From: Lacrimispora amygdalina | Lineage (GTDB): Bacteria > Bacillota > Clostridia > Lachnospirales > Lachnospiraceae | DNA length: 64,000 nucleotides | NCBI RefSeq assembly: GCF_900205965.1 | Contig: NZ_OAOF01000003.1 | Coordinates: forward strand, 186,001 to 250,000 | Direction of reading: 5' to 3' | In this document: positions 1-7,611 of the stretch, piece after piece | Numbering within the stretch: position 1 is the first letter of the stretch | How the letters are laid out: the number at the start of each line of letters is the position of its first letter | Translations under genes and position numbers: made by a program | Notes under the pieces: model-generated | Seen by the model: the letters and a program-made list of their open reading frames with translations, nothing else | Told to the model about the DNA's origin: nothing | Database searches by the model: none

Positions 1-1020
1 GGGATCTGCAACGTCATCAATGTTTCCACTCACGGAGCACTGGCAGGAGTGTGGTGGTTTGCCTGCATAAGGACCATGGGCTGGGCACTGTTTGCATACC
101 TCCCTATTCTGGTAGGCTACAATGCGGCAAGGGAATTCGGCGGCTCCGGAGCACTGGGAGCCATTGCAGGAGCTATGTCCATATCCAATGCGGGAATGCC
201 GCTTCTTGCAGTGATTCAGGAGAAACAGATCTTACTTCCGATTACCAATGCGCCATTTAACCCTGCTTCCGGCGGTCTTTTAGCAGCTTTAATTGCCGGT
301 ATGTTTTTTGCAGTGCTGGAGAAACGGATCAGAAAGCACATGCCGGATCTAATCGATACCTTCATCAGCCCGCTTCTGGTGCTGATCATTGGCGGAATTG
401 TTGCACTGTTAGTGATTCAGCCTCTGGGAGCCGGTCTGACTAAGGTGATTTTTGCAGTATTAAGCTTTGCATATGAAAAAATGGGAGTAGTGGGCGGCTA
501 TATTCTGTCTGCAGGCTTCCTTCCGCTGGTAGCAGTGGGACTCCATCAGGCTCTTACGCCTATTCATGCCATGTTAAATGACCCGGCAGGTGCCACAGGC
601 GGCATCAATTACCTGCTTCCCATCTTAATGATGGCAGGCGGCGGCCAGGTAGGAGCTGGAATTGCTCTTTATATGAAAACAAAGAATAAAAAATTAAAAA
701 GATACATAAGAGACTCCATTCCTGTAGGAATTCTGGGAATTGGAGAACCAATGATGTACGCAGTTACCCTGCCTCTTGGCAGATCCTTCCTGACTGCCTG
801 CATCGGCAGTGGATTTGGAGGAGCGCTGGCAGCGCTTCTTCATCTGGGAACCGTTTCCCAGGGAGTATCCGGCCTGTTCGGTCTTCTGATTGTAAAGCCG
901 GGTCAGCAGCTGCCCTTTATCATTGCTATGCTTGCAGCCTATGCAGGGGGCTTCCTGGTTACTTACTTTTTTGGTGTAGATGAAAACAGAATTAATGAAG
1001 TTTACGGAGAAGAGGAATGA
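1..1020 (+). CDS. PTS EIIC permease, glucose/glucoside family, probably MurNAc-type (5' partial)
   Basis: The frame is open from base 1, so the gene begins upstream; the GTG at 49 is internal. The product is a polytopic membrane EIIC domain. It has long hydrophobic stretches and a GIGEPMMYAV segment, which matches the conserved G-x-x-EP sugar-binding loop of glucose/glucoside EIIC proteins. EIIC carries the sugar through the membrane while EIIB phosphorylates it; no EIIB or EIIA is in view and a fused EIIB may lie upstream. The stop overlaps the start of the MupG gene (ATGA), so the two are translationally coupled. That partner suggests a MurP-like transporter for MurNAc or a MurNAc disaccharide. 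Substrate is inferred from context only. Confidence 0.85.
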   Translation, partial: GICNVINVSTHGALAGVWWFACIRTMGWALFAYLPILVGYNAAREFGGSGALGAIAGAMSISNAGMPLLAVIQEKQILLPITNAPFNPASGGLLAALIAGMFFAVLEKRIRKHMPDLIDTFISPLLVLIIGGIVALLVIQPLGAGLTKVIFAVLSFAYEKMGVVGGYILSAGFLPLVAVGLHQALTPIHAMLNDPAGATGGINYLLPILMMAGGGQVGAGIALYMKTKNKKLKRYIRDSIPVGILGIGEPMMYAVTLPLGRSFLTACIGSGFGGALAALLHLGTVSQGVSGLFGLLIVKPGQQLPFIIAMLAAYAGGFLVTYFFGVDENRINEVYGEEE

Positions 1021-2063
1021 AAACTGGAATTTCCATCTATTTCTCCAATGAGATGGAGAAGAATGAAAAACTGATTAAAAAAGCGGTAAAAAACGGGGCC
1101 ACATATGCATTTACTTCCCTCCACATTCCAGAAGAGACAGGAGTGGACTACAGGCAGGGAATCAGGCAGCTTCTAAACTGCTGCAGGGAAGAAAAACTGA
1201 ACCTGATTGCGGATGTGGGACCTGAAACCTATGAAAAGCTTGGTGTTGCAAATATGGAGGAGTTAAAATCTCTGGGGATTACCCATGTCAGACTGGATTA
1301 TGGCTTTTCACCCAGGGAAGTGGTGGAAATCTCCAAAAGCTTTCATGTGGTTTTCAATGCCTCCACCATTATGGAAGAGGAGCTTTCAGAATGGAAACAG
1401 TATGGAGCAGATTTTACCAGATTTGCAGCATGTCATAACTTTTATCCCAAGCAGTTTACCGCATTGTCCTTAAATCAGGTGAAAGAAATCAACAGCAGAT
1501 TAAAGTATCTGGGGTTTACAACCATGGCATTTGTGCCTGGTAACTTAACACTCAGGGGGCCGCTCTTTGAAGGTCTGCCTACCGTGGAGTCGCACAGGAA
1601 CAGCCGGGATGAGGTGGCTTATAACATGCTGGAGCTTTTTATGGGTGGTGACTGTGATGTGGTTCTGATCGGCGATGTGGATATAAAAGAGAAGGACTGG
1701 GAAGCGGTAAACTGCATCAGCCGGGGATATGTGGATCTGGAAGCTGACTTACTCCCGGAGTATGAATTTGTCAGAGACCAGATCCATCATGACAGGCCGG
1801 ATTCCAGTGAATTTATATTCCGTTCCCAGGAATCCAGATTATATCAGATGGACATTGAACCTGTGGAAAATGAGATGCGCTTCAGAAAGGCAGGAAGTAT
1901 CTGTATTTCAAATAGGAAATATGCACGGTATATGGGTGAACTTGAAATAGCCCGCGTGGATTTACCTATGGATGAGCGGCTTAATGTGATTGGGCAGATT
2001 AAGGAAACAGATTTAAAATTACTTCCTTACGTTCGTAAGGGGTTTGGAGTGAAGCTGATATAA
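1017..2063 (+). CDS. mupG: MupG-like 6-phospho-N-acetylmuramidase (DUF871 family)
   Basis: A 348-residue cytoplasmic protein with the DUF871 layout: a TIM-barrel-like N-terminal part (about 1-235, beginning TGISIYFSNE) and a small C-terminal beta domain (about 240-348). The characterised member, MupG, hydrolyses MurNAc-6P-GlcNAc brought in by a PTS, recycling peptidoglycan fragments. The start is the ATG overlapping the upstream TGA by 4 nt, with GGAGAAGAGG just before it. It is the last gene of the PTS operon and is followed by an intrinsic terminator. No MurQ etherase is visible here. Family assignment is firm; the exact substrate is inferred. Confidence 0.85.
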   Translation: MKTGISIYFSNEMEKNEKLIKKAVKNGATYAFTSLHIPEETGVDYRQGIRQLLNCCREEKLNLIADVGPETYEKLGVANMEELKSLGITHVRLDYGFSPREVVEISKSFHVVFNASTIMEEELSEWKQYGADFTRFAACHNFYPKQFTALSLNQVKEINSRLKYLGFTTMAFVPGNLTLRGPLFEGLPTVESHRNSRDEVAYNMLELFMGGDCDVVLIGDVDIKEKDWEAVNCISRGYVDLEADLLPEYEFVRDQIHHDRPDSSEFIFRSQESRLYQMDIEPVENEMRFRKAGSICISNRKYARYMGELEIARVDLPMDERLNVIGQIKETDLKLLPYVRKGFGVKLI

Positions 2064-2114
2064 TGTAAAAAAACTGTCAAGCATTTTTGAAAATGTCCTA
2101 AAATAAACAAATCA

Positions 2115-2144
2115 TTTGCACCGGTGAACCGGTGCAAATTTTTT
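2115..2144 (+). terminator. Rho-independent terminator of the mupG operon
   Basis: A perfect 10-bp stem (TTTGCACCGG / CCGGTGCAAA) with a TGAA loop is followed by a run of six T, 52 nt after the mupG stop. Confidence 0.92.
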
Positions 2145-2145
2145 C

Positions 2146-2238
2146 GTTCAAAGATGCTTTATCGAAAGTTTAAATGGAAAACTAAGAGATGAAAGTCTTA
2201 ATTATGACACTAAAACTGGGGCAGGTCATAGTCTCTAA
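2146..2238 (+). pseudogene. Remnant of an IS3-family transposase (OrfB C-terminal part)
   Basis: A short open frame translates to a stretch containing FIESLNGKLRDESLN. This matches the conserved region around the last acidic residue of IS3-family OrfB integrases (typically AFIESFNGRLRDECLN). Only about 30 codons remain, ending at TAA 2236-2238; there is no start, no OrfA and no terminal repeat. The homology ends around 2205, where the left 14-bp inverted repeat begins. This is a dead insertion-sequence scar. Recognition is by motif memory only. Confidence 0.6.
2208..2221 (+). repeat. Left copy of a 14-bp inverted repeat
   Basis: CACTAAAACTGGGG here is the exact reverse complement of CCCCAGTTTTAGTG at 3020-3033. 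The two copies bracket about 0.8 kb of AT-rich DNA holding one orphan gene. Confidence 0.7.
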
Positions 2239-2411
2239 AAACTTAAATTTTGAATAATAGTGTTACGAATTAAGGTTTAAAACGTTTATATAATAGAGGA
2301 GGATAAATAACTAAACTTCTGTTAAAAAATAATTATATTTAAAATTTATATAAAGAGAAGAGTATTTGGTTATTCCAATATACTCCTTTATATCTCTGCC
2401 AAATGATAGTC

Positions 2412-2448
2412 AATTGCGAAACTCTGTTGCCTTTTGAGTTTCGCAATT
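2412..2448. other. Perfect 13-bp hairpin in the intergenic region
   Basis: AATTGCGAAACTC is followed 11 nt later by its exact reverse complement GAGTTTCGCAATT. No long T run follows on either strand, so it is not a classical terminator. The rest of 2239-2606 is AT-rich with no gene I can support. Confidence 0.6.
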
Positions 2449-2624
2449 ACTTATCTGCTAAATGAGGAGTTTCTATTCGATTCTTTTAGATGCTTTATTT
2501 GTCAGAATATAAAATAAGGTTAAACATTATTTCCTGCATAATATTATTGATTACATATTTTTGATACTTTGGTAATGTAAAATGTATATGTTTTACTGAA
2601 TAACACATGAAAGGTTTCTGTGAT

Positions 2625-3011
2625 ATGAATATGAAAAAAGATAAGACTATACTTATTATAATTTTCTTTTTATTTTTAATATTAGTAAAAATTATCATAC
2701 ATTATAGAGAGTTTGTTGTTCCTAAGAATGACTTTTTAAATGACTCATTGCCACCGCTGGTAATGATTAACAACAATTTATATCAGTTGAGGGATTCTGA
2801 AGATTATAATAATAATGACATTACGCCTACAGGTACAATAAAGAAAATCATATCCATAAACTTAATACCTACAGAGAACGAACAGGCTAATTTTGGTGAA
2901 AATGGGATGGAATATTGGATAACAGATGCTGATCAATACCACTTAGTTATAAAATTAAAGGACAAATTATTAAAATTTGAACTTACTGATATTGACGTAG
3001 AAGATAAGTAA
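2625..3011 (+). CDS. Membrane-anchored hypothetical protein
   Basis: A protein of 128 residues that I do not recognise. A basic start (KKDK) precedes one strong hydrophobic segment (about residues 8-23), leaving about 100 hydrophilic residues probably outside the cell. The ATG at 2625 is preferred over 2607 because AAAGG lies 10 nt upstream, while 2607 has no ribosome binding site; 2631 is also possible. Base composition is clearly more AT-rich than its neighbours. The gene sits alone between two 14-bp inverted repeats and beside a transposase remnant, so it was probably acquired. Confidence 0.6.
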   Translation: MNMKKDKTILIIIFFLFLILVKIIIHYREFVVPKNDFLNDSLPPLVMINNNLYQLRDSEDYNNNDITPTGTIKKIISINLIPTENEQANFGENGMEYWITDADQYHLVIKLKDKLLKFELTDIDVEDK

Positions 3012-3170
3012 ATACCCACCCCCAGTTTTAGTGCCACTGGGAGCGTTCGTCCTTATGATACTCTTATAAAGCTTGCAGAATCTCTTGAAAAAGAACTAGA
3101 TGAGATTACTGCTGATAATAAGGTGGATTATGCAGTAGTATACGGAGAATTCCGCTACGCAGCTACAAGC
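3012..3170 (+). pseudogene. Unrecognised coding remnant
   Basis: The frame is open from 3012 and reads like real protein: an acidic helix (TLIKLAESLEKELDEI) followed by DYAVVYGEFRYAATSWGQ. It has no start codon or ribosome binding site, and after about 3165 it runs into the 3' end of the opposite-strand MocR gene. It is probably the tail of a gene whose front was lost at or near the right inverted repeat. The family is unknown. Confidence 0.4.
3020..3033 (+). repeat. Right copy of the 14-bp inverted repeat
   Basis: CCCCAGTTTTAGTG, exact inverse of 2208-2221. It lies 9 bp after the stop of the orphan gene at 2625-3011. Confidence 0.7.
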
Positions 3171-4381
3171 TGGGGGCAAACGAGACTATTAATGATTTCA
3201 ACGCTGCTATACCCTCATGAATCTCTTTTTCGTTCAGATGTCCGTAGCCCAATAAAAGTTTATCTGCATGACAGCTTTCATCGCTGCAGTACTGGGATAC
3301 GGTCTGTATTTGTATGCCGTTATTTCTGCAGTCAGATACGAAATCTTTTCCAAATTTCATTTCCGGAAATTCAAGAGCTACATGAAGTCCGGATTCATCA
3401 CCCCAGGCACGAATCTGACTTCCAAATGCCTCCTTCGCAGATTGCAGAAGGGTTTCGCGTTTCTTTGCATATACTTTTCGCATATGCCTGATATGATTAT
3501 CCATTTTCCTGCTTCTTAAAAATTCAGCCAGAGCAGCCTGTTCCAGAATGGGATTTTGTACATCAAGGTAGTTCCGGTAATGCCTCCACTTTTTCTGAAG
3601 CTCTTTCGGAAGCACGGCAAATCCGATTCTCAGAGCTGGAAACAAAGTTTTGCTAAAGGTTCCCACATAAATTACTCTGGAAGGGTCCAAAGAATAGAGA
3701 GGGGTTACCGGTGAGCCGCAGTAGCGGTATTCGCTGTCATAATCATCCTCAATAATATAATAATCTTTTTCTGCTGCCAGACGAATAAAAGATGCACGGC
3801 GCAAAGCAGGCAGAATACCACCTAAGGGAAACTGGTGAGACGGGGTGAGATATACGGCAGATAAATCCCTCTCTTTAATCCATGAGTCATCGGCTCCCTG
3901 CCTGTCAGCAGGCATGAAGCACAGAGGATAATTCCGGTCGTTTATGACGGTGCGGATCGCTGGGTGAGAGGGATTTTCCAGACAAAAAGGCCGCTCATTT
4001 TTATATAGAATATCAACCAGTAAATAGAATGCCTGGGTAGCTCCTGAGGTAATAAATATATCTTCCGGATTCACCTCCATGCTCCGGCTGCTCGTTTCCT
4101 GTGTCCTGGCTGGTATTGGCGTTCCCCGGCATAAGATGCAGTCCTTCTGTCACTCTGGAGGGGGCACCTTGCCGGCTGATAATAAACCCTTCTGTCAGCA
4201 GCATGTCATAGGCTTCGCATACAGTATTGCGGGAGGTTCCCAGCCCTTTTGCCAGTTCCCTGGTGGATGGCAGTGGTTCGCCTGGAAGTATTTCTCCCGC
4301 GAGAATACGCTTCCGGAGGGAGAGAAAAATCTGGCGTGCCAGACTGATTTCACTGTTGGTACGCAATTCAATTCCCCACAT
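3163..4381 (-). pseudogene. MocR/PdxR-type GntR regulator, broken by an internal deletion and frameshift
   Basis: The 5' part encodes a GntR winged helix (SLARQIFLSLRKRILAGEIL, then PLPSTRELAKGLGTSRNTV). The 3' part encodes the aspartate aminotransferase-like domain of MocR regulators, including ITSGATQAFYLL and GTFSKTLFPALRIG with the PLP lysine. The two parts lie in different frames and join near 4085. About 60-75 residues that normally link the linker to the PLP domain are absent (about 406 codons against the usual 460-480). The start is the ATG at 4381 with AAAGGAG upstream. MocR proteins sense PLP or amine ligands. The divergent neighbour was a DMT exporter, its probable target. Confidence 0.85.
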
Positions 4382-4502
4382 AAGCTCTCCTTTCACTGGA
4401 CCATTGAAAATAAGTCTTAACTGGCTCTTACGACAACCAGATCGTTACGGTATCATTATAGCAAATATCCGCTGTATTGCAATGCTGTGAGAAAGGACTG
4501 AC

Positions 4503-4747
4503 ATGAAAAATATTACTGGAAAAATTTATCTGATGCTTGGGTTTTCCTTAGCGGGAACTTCCGTTGTTACAGGTTCCATACTAACTGAGAAGTTAAATGA
4601 GAGTATGATAATCCTTTCACATCCATGCTTCTGTCATTATTTATTCTCAAAGAACCAATTAGTCTGCACCAATGGGCAGGCGGAGGACTTATTATTTTCG
4701 GTATGCTGTTCATCGGGGGGCAGTCACAAAACAGGAGGAAGTTATGA
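4503..4747 (+). pseudogene. DMT/EamA-family exporter reduced to its two ends
   Basis: The first 30 codons (KIYLMLGFSLAGTSVVTGS) match the first membrane helix of EamA-type drug/metabolite transporters. After about 4600 the frame shifts, and a second frame reads MLLSLFILKEPISLHQWAGG and then the final helix, ending at TGA 4745-4747. About 200 residues, eight helices, are missing. The original stop is still coupled (ATGA) to the next gene. The gene lies divergently from the broken MocR regulator, a common pairing. It cannot make a functional transporter. Confidence 0.85.
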
Positions 4748-5406
4748 TTATATTTGATAAAGACATAGAAAAAGTTTATCCAGGAACCAAAATGGGAGTA
4801 CTCATTATAAGGGGTATTATGGAAAAAGAGGGCTGCAAAAAAGAAGATGAAGCCACATTTTTAAAAAAGCTTAGGGATAAATATGAGGGAGTTACAAAAA
4901 AAGAATTAAAAGAGCAGAGACCTGTTAATGCATACGCAGCTTATTATAAAAAGTTTGGACAAAGTTATCACCTTCTGTCACAGCTTGATTCCATGTTAAA
5001 AGGGAAAAAAACATGCGAATCAAAATCACTTCTGCTGCAGTCCATGTTTTTCAATGAGCTGGAGAGTATGATGCTGACTGCCGGTCACGATTTAAACTCG
5101 TTGGAACCACCTCTTATGCTGAATCTTGCAACGGGAAATGAAGGTTACCAGTCTATCTCTGGAAGAGACGTGACCACTGCAGCAGGTGATTTAATATTAT
5201 GTGACAATGCCAGGGTGATTTCCAGTATTCTGAAAGGACCGGACTATGATACCAGGATAACACCAGATACAAGGAATGTCCTGTTTACAATCTATGCGCC
5301 GCCGGGAATCAGCACGCATGAAGTCAGGACAGCACTGATGAAGCTGGAAGAGCGAATCCGGGCATTTGCACCAGATTCTAAAACGGAGATGCTTGAGGTT
5401 TTATAA
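4744..5406 (+). CDS. B3/B4 domain protein (Phe-tRNA synthetase beta-like)
   Basis: A protein of 220 residues similar to the stand-alone B3/4 domain family, related to the editing domain of phenylalanyl-tRNA synthetase beta subunits. Features include VNAYAAYYKKFGQSYHLLSQLDS and a GNEGYQSISGRDVTTAAGD segment. Biochemical role is not settled; a tRNA or amino acid binding or editing function is usually proposed. The start is the ATG at 4744, 5 nt after AGGAGG and overlapping the stop of the broken exporter. It was therefore the second gene of the exporter operon and is still readable. Confidence 0.75.
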   Translation: MIIFDKDIEKVYPGTKMGVLIIRGIMEKEGCKKEDEATFLKKLRDKYEGVTKKELKEQRPVNAYAAYYKKFGQSYHLLSQLDSMLKGKKTCESKSLLLQSMFFNELESMMLTAGHDLNSLEPPLMLNLATGNEGYQSISGRDVTTAAGDLILCDNARVISSILKGPDYDTRITPDTRNVLFTIYAPPGISTHEVRTALMKLEERIRAFAPDSKTEMLEVL

Positions 5407-5439
5407 TTGTTAAAAAATGGTGAATTTTTTTTGCAGCGG

Positions 5440-5468
5440 TTGACAAATGATTTTATATAGATGATACT
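5440..5468 (+). promoter_or_regulatory. Sigma-A promoter of the rubredoxin-like gene
   Basis: TTGACA (5440-5445), a 17-bp spacer and GATACT (5463-5468), about 55 nt upstream of the start codon. Confidence 0.75.
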
Positions 5469-5523
5469 ATTAGTAATCTTCAAGTATTGATTAAAATAAT
5501 TCAATTAGTAGGAGGTATAGGAT

Positions 5524-5856
5524 ATGAAATTATTTAAATGTACTGTATGCGGATATGTATATGAAGGGGAGACTCCCCCGCAAGCTTGCCCGAAATGTAA
5601 AGTAGGAGCAGAGAAATTTGAAGAACTCAGCGAAGAAGATGCTGAAAAGATATATCGTTCCGATCGTACCAATGCTATTCACATGGAAGTGATCACATTG
5701 GCAGAGAAGATGATCGAATTATGCAAGGAAGGAATCGAGGATAATCTGGATCCTAAATGTGTATCTGCATTTACACAGGCAAAGGATGAGGCATGGACCA
5801 TTAAGCAGAGATCCAAGACAGAGCTTGCCGGTCATATGAAGTTAGGAAAATATTAG
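5524..5856 (+). CDS. Rubredoxin-like domain protein with helical tail
   Basis: A 110-residue cytoplasmic protein. Residues 1-35 form a rubredoxin-type iron site with Cys6, Cys9, Cys22 and Cys25 (CTVCGY and CPKC). The remaining 70 residues are helical and have no further cysteines. Rubredoxins are about 53 residues, so the tail is an added module; it is not the rubrerythrin di-iron domain, which would carry ExxH motifs and be longer. It probably serves single-electron transfer in oxygen or peroxide defence. AGGAGG precedes the ATG and the gene has its own promoter. Confidence 0.8.
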   Translation: MKLFKCTVCGYVYEGETPPQACPKCKVGAEKFEELSEEDAEKIYRSDRTNAIHMEVITLAEKMIELCKEGIEDNLDPKCVSAFTQAKDEAWTIKQRSKTELAGHMKLGKY

Positions 5857-5873
5857 AAATCAGATATTTTTTA

Positions 5874-5901
5874 TTGACTATCTGTCATAATCCGGTATAA
5901 T
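5874..5901 (+). promoter_or_regulatory. Sigma-A promoter of the xanthine dehydrogenase operon
   Basis: TTGACT (5874-5879), a 16-bp spacer and a perfect TATAAT (5896-5901). Transcription should start near 5908, about 30 nt before the riboswitch aptamer. Confidence 0.8.
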
Positions 5902-5938
5902 TTATTGTAAAGATACAAAGAAGTATTTGAATATGGAC

Positions 5939-6016
5939 TGCTTCTTGTATAAGCTCATTAATATGGTTTGAGCGTCTCGACCAGGCGACCTTAAATTGCC
6001 CCAGGCTACATGAGCA
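5939..6016 (+). promoter_or_regulatory. Variant purine riboswitch aptamer
   Basis: The fold of the guanine/adenine aptamer can be drawn: P1 5939-5949 with 6007-6016 (imperfect); P2 GCTCA 5953-5957 with TGAGC 5969-5973, loop ending ATATGG as in the family; P3 GGCGA 5984-5988 with TTGCC 5996-6000, loop CCTTAAA (family CCGTAAA). The ligand-pairing base after P3 is C6006, as in guanine-type aptamers. Differences: the J2/3 strand reads GTCTCGACC, with G5979 where guanine aptamers have U51, and P3 carries an asymmetric internal loop (A5983 opposite CCA 6001-6003). Ligand specificity may therefore be altered; xanthine or another oxidised purine would fit the downstream enzyme. Confidence 0.8.
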
Positions 6017-6083
6017 CAGACTGAACTGCCGCTTCAAAAGAAGCTGTTGTTCTGATGTGTTTCGTGTGCCTGGGGATTTTTTT
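5999..6083 (+). terminator. Riboswitch-controlled terminator
   Basis: CCCCAGGC (5999-6006) can pair with GCCTGGGG (6068-6075), extended by ACATG with CGTGT, followed by seven T (6077-6083). An inner GCTTC-AAAA-GAAGC hairpin lies at 6031-6044. The 5' arm is the 3' side of aptamer stem P3 and the ligand-contact base. Aptamer and terminator thus exclude each other, predicting that ligand allows read-through. Confidence 0.82.
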
Positions 6084-6150
6084 ATCCAAAAGCTTCAGGG
6101 GATGTATGCAGACCAGCGGGAAAACAGGAATGAAAAGGAGTAAGGAAGGT

Positions 6151-7611
6151 ATGAAGAAAACGATTCGCTTCTTTCTGAATGGACAATTGAAAGAGATTTC
6201 AGTCAATGGGGAAACAACAGTTCTGGAGCTTCTTCGCAGCCGGTTCCAGCTAAACGGGATCAAAGAGGGCTGCGGAGAGGGGGATTGCGGAGCATGTACG
6301 GTGGTGATTGGGGAGGTAAGAGAGGGCAAGGTACACTATAAGTCAGTGGCAGGCTGTCTGTATCTGGCGGCAAAGCTGGAGGGAAAGCATCTTATTACCA
6401 TAGAAGGACTGGCACAAAAGGAAACGCTTCACCCCATACAGGAAGCAGTTTTAAACGCACATGCGACTCAGTGCGGATTCTGTACACCGGGTGTGATTCT
6501 GTCCATACTGGCACTCTATCTGGAGAGACCGAACCCTGACAGGGAAGAATTCCGTAGATATTTAGAGGGGAATCTCTGCCGGTGTACGGGTTATGCAGCC
6601 ATTCGGAAAGTACCGGAATACTTAAACGATATCACCATTTCTAATGAAAATATCCGCCCTTCATATCTGGAACAGACAGAAGTAAAGCAGCTGGCGTTCG
6701 TCCATGAGGATATTTTTATTGATGATGGGGAAAACGCTTATTATTCTCCTGTATCAGAGGAAAACCTGGAAGCATTTATCAGAGATCACGGGGAACTTGT
6801 ATCCGGACAGAATCTGCGCTTCTTAAATGGCGGAAGTGATGTAGTAGTGGGAATCAAGAAAAGAAACCAGCATTACAGACTGCTGGTCGACATCAGCAGA
6901 ATTTCATCATTGCAGAAAATATCATACGATGAAGGTCACCATCTGACAATTGGAGGCGGAGTTACTTTGTCCGCCATTATAGATACTGTAAAGCCTTTAT
7001 TTCCCCAGTTTTCCGATGCAGTCTTAAGTATGTGTTCGGAGCAGATACGATCCTCTGCCACACTGGCAGGCAATCTAGTTAATGCATCTCCGGTAGCGGA
7101 TACAGTCCCTCTTTTAATGGCAGTAGATGCAGTTGTTACGTTAAGAGGCTGTGAAGGAACGAGAACCGTACCTGTCAGGGAGTTTTATCACGGTTATAAA
7201 CAGACGGAAAACAAATCCGGTGAGTGGGTTGCTTCTGTATCTATTCCTCTGGGAGAGTACGATTTTATCCACTTTGAAAAAGTAAGCAAAAGAAAAGAAG
7301 TGGATATATCTGCGGTGAATTCTGCCATAGCCTTAAAGATATCAGAAGGAATGATTAAAAAGGCGTCCATTGCCTGCGGAGGTGTGGGGCCTACCACTCT
7401 TTTTATGCCAGAAACCTCCCGTTATCTGGAGGAAAAGAGTATGACAGAAGAGACCTTTTTCAGTGCTTATGAAATAATTGGAAGGGAAGCCGACCCCATT
7501 GGCGATGTGAGAGGCAGTGCAGACTATCGGAAGGCTGTAATGCAAAATCTTTTAATGAAACAATATCTGGCTTATAAAAGCAGTCAGGAGGCAGATGGCC
7601 ATGAAGAATGA
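6151..7611 (+). CDS. Xanthine dehydrogenase, fused [2Fe-2S]/FAD subunit
   Basis: A 486-residue subunit of a molybdenum hydroxylase. Residues 1-80 are a plant-ferredoxin-type domain with Cys41, Cys46, Cys49 and Cys69. Residues 85-165 hold the second cluster (CGFCTPG Cys108/Cys111, LCRCTGY Cys143/Cys145). Residues about 215-480 form the FAD domain (FLNGGSDVVVG, ATLAGNLVNASP). It passes electrons from the molybdenum centre to FAD. The ATG at 6151 follows AAGGAAGG; ATGs at 6055 and 6130 are in frame, but 6055 lies inside the terminator. It is the first gene after the purine riboswitch and overlaps the catalytic subunit gene by 11 nt. Confidence 0.9.
   Translation: MKKTIRFFLNGQLKEISVNGETTVLELLRSRFQLNGIKEGCGEGDCGACTVVIGEVREGKVHYKSVAGCLYLAAKLEGKHLITIEGLAQKETLHPIQEAVLNAHATQCGFCTPGVILSILALYLERPNPDREEFRRYLEGNLCRCTGYAAIRKVPEYLNDITISNENIRPSYLEQTEVKQLAFVHEDIFIDDGENAYYSPVSEENLEAFIRDHGELVSGQNLRFLNGGSDVVVGIKKRNQHYRLLVDISRISSLQKISYDEGHHLTIGGGVTLSAIIDTVKPLFPQFSDAVLSMCSEQIRSSATLAGNLVNASPVADTVPLLMAVDAVVTLRGCEGTRTVPVREFYHGYKQTENKSGEWVASVSIPLGEYDFIHFEKVSKRKEVDISAVNSAIALKISEGMIKKASIACGGVGPTTLFMPETSRYLEEKSMTEETFFSAYEIIGREADPIGDVRGSADYRKAVMQNLLMKQYLAYKSSQEADGHEE

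Noticed and set aside
3123..3491. 122-codon plus-strand frame as an intact gene
   Set aside because: Only the first 15-20 codons look coding, and they continue from a remnant upstream; the rest is antisense to the MocR pseudogene.
4013..4381. Single sequencing frameshift in an otherwise normal MocR gene
   Set aside because: A base error would leave full length; here 60-75 residues of conserved sequence are also missing.
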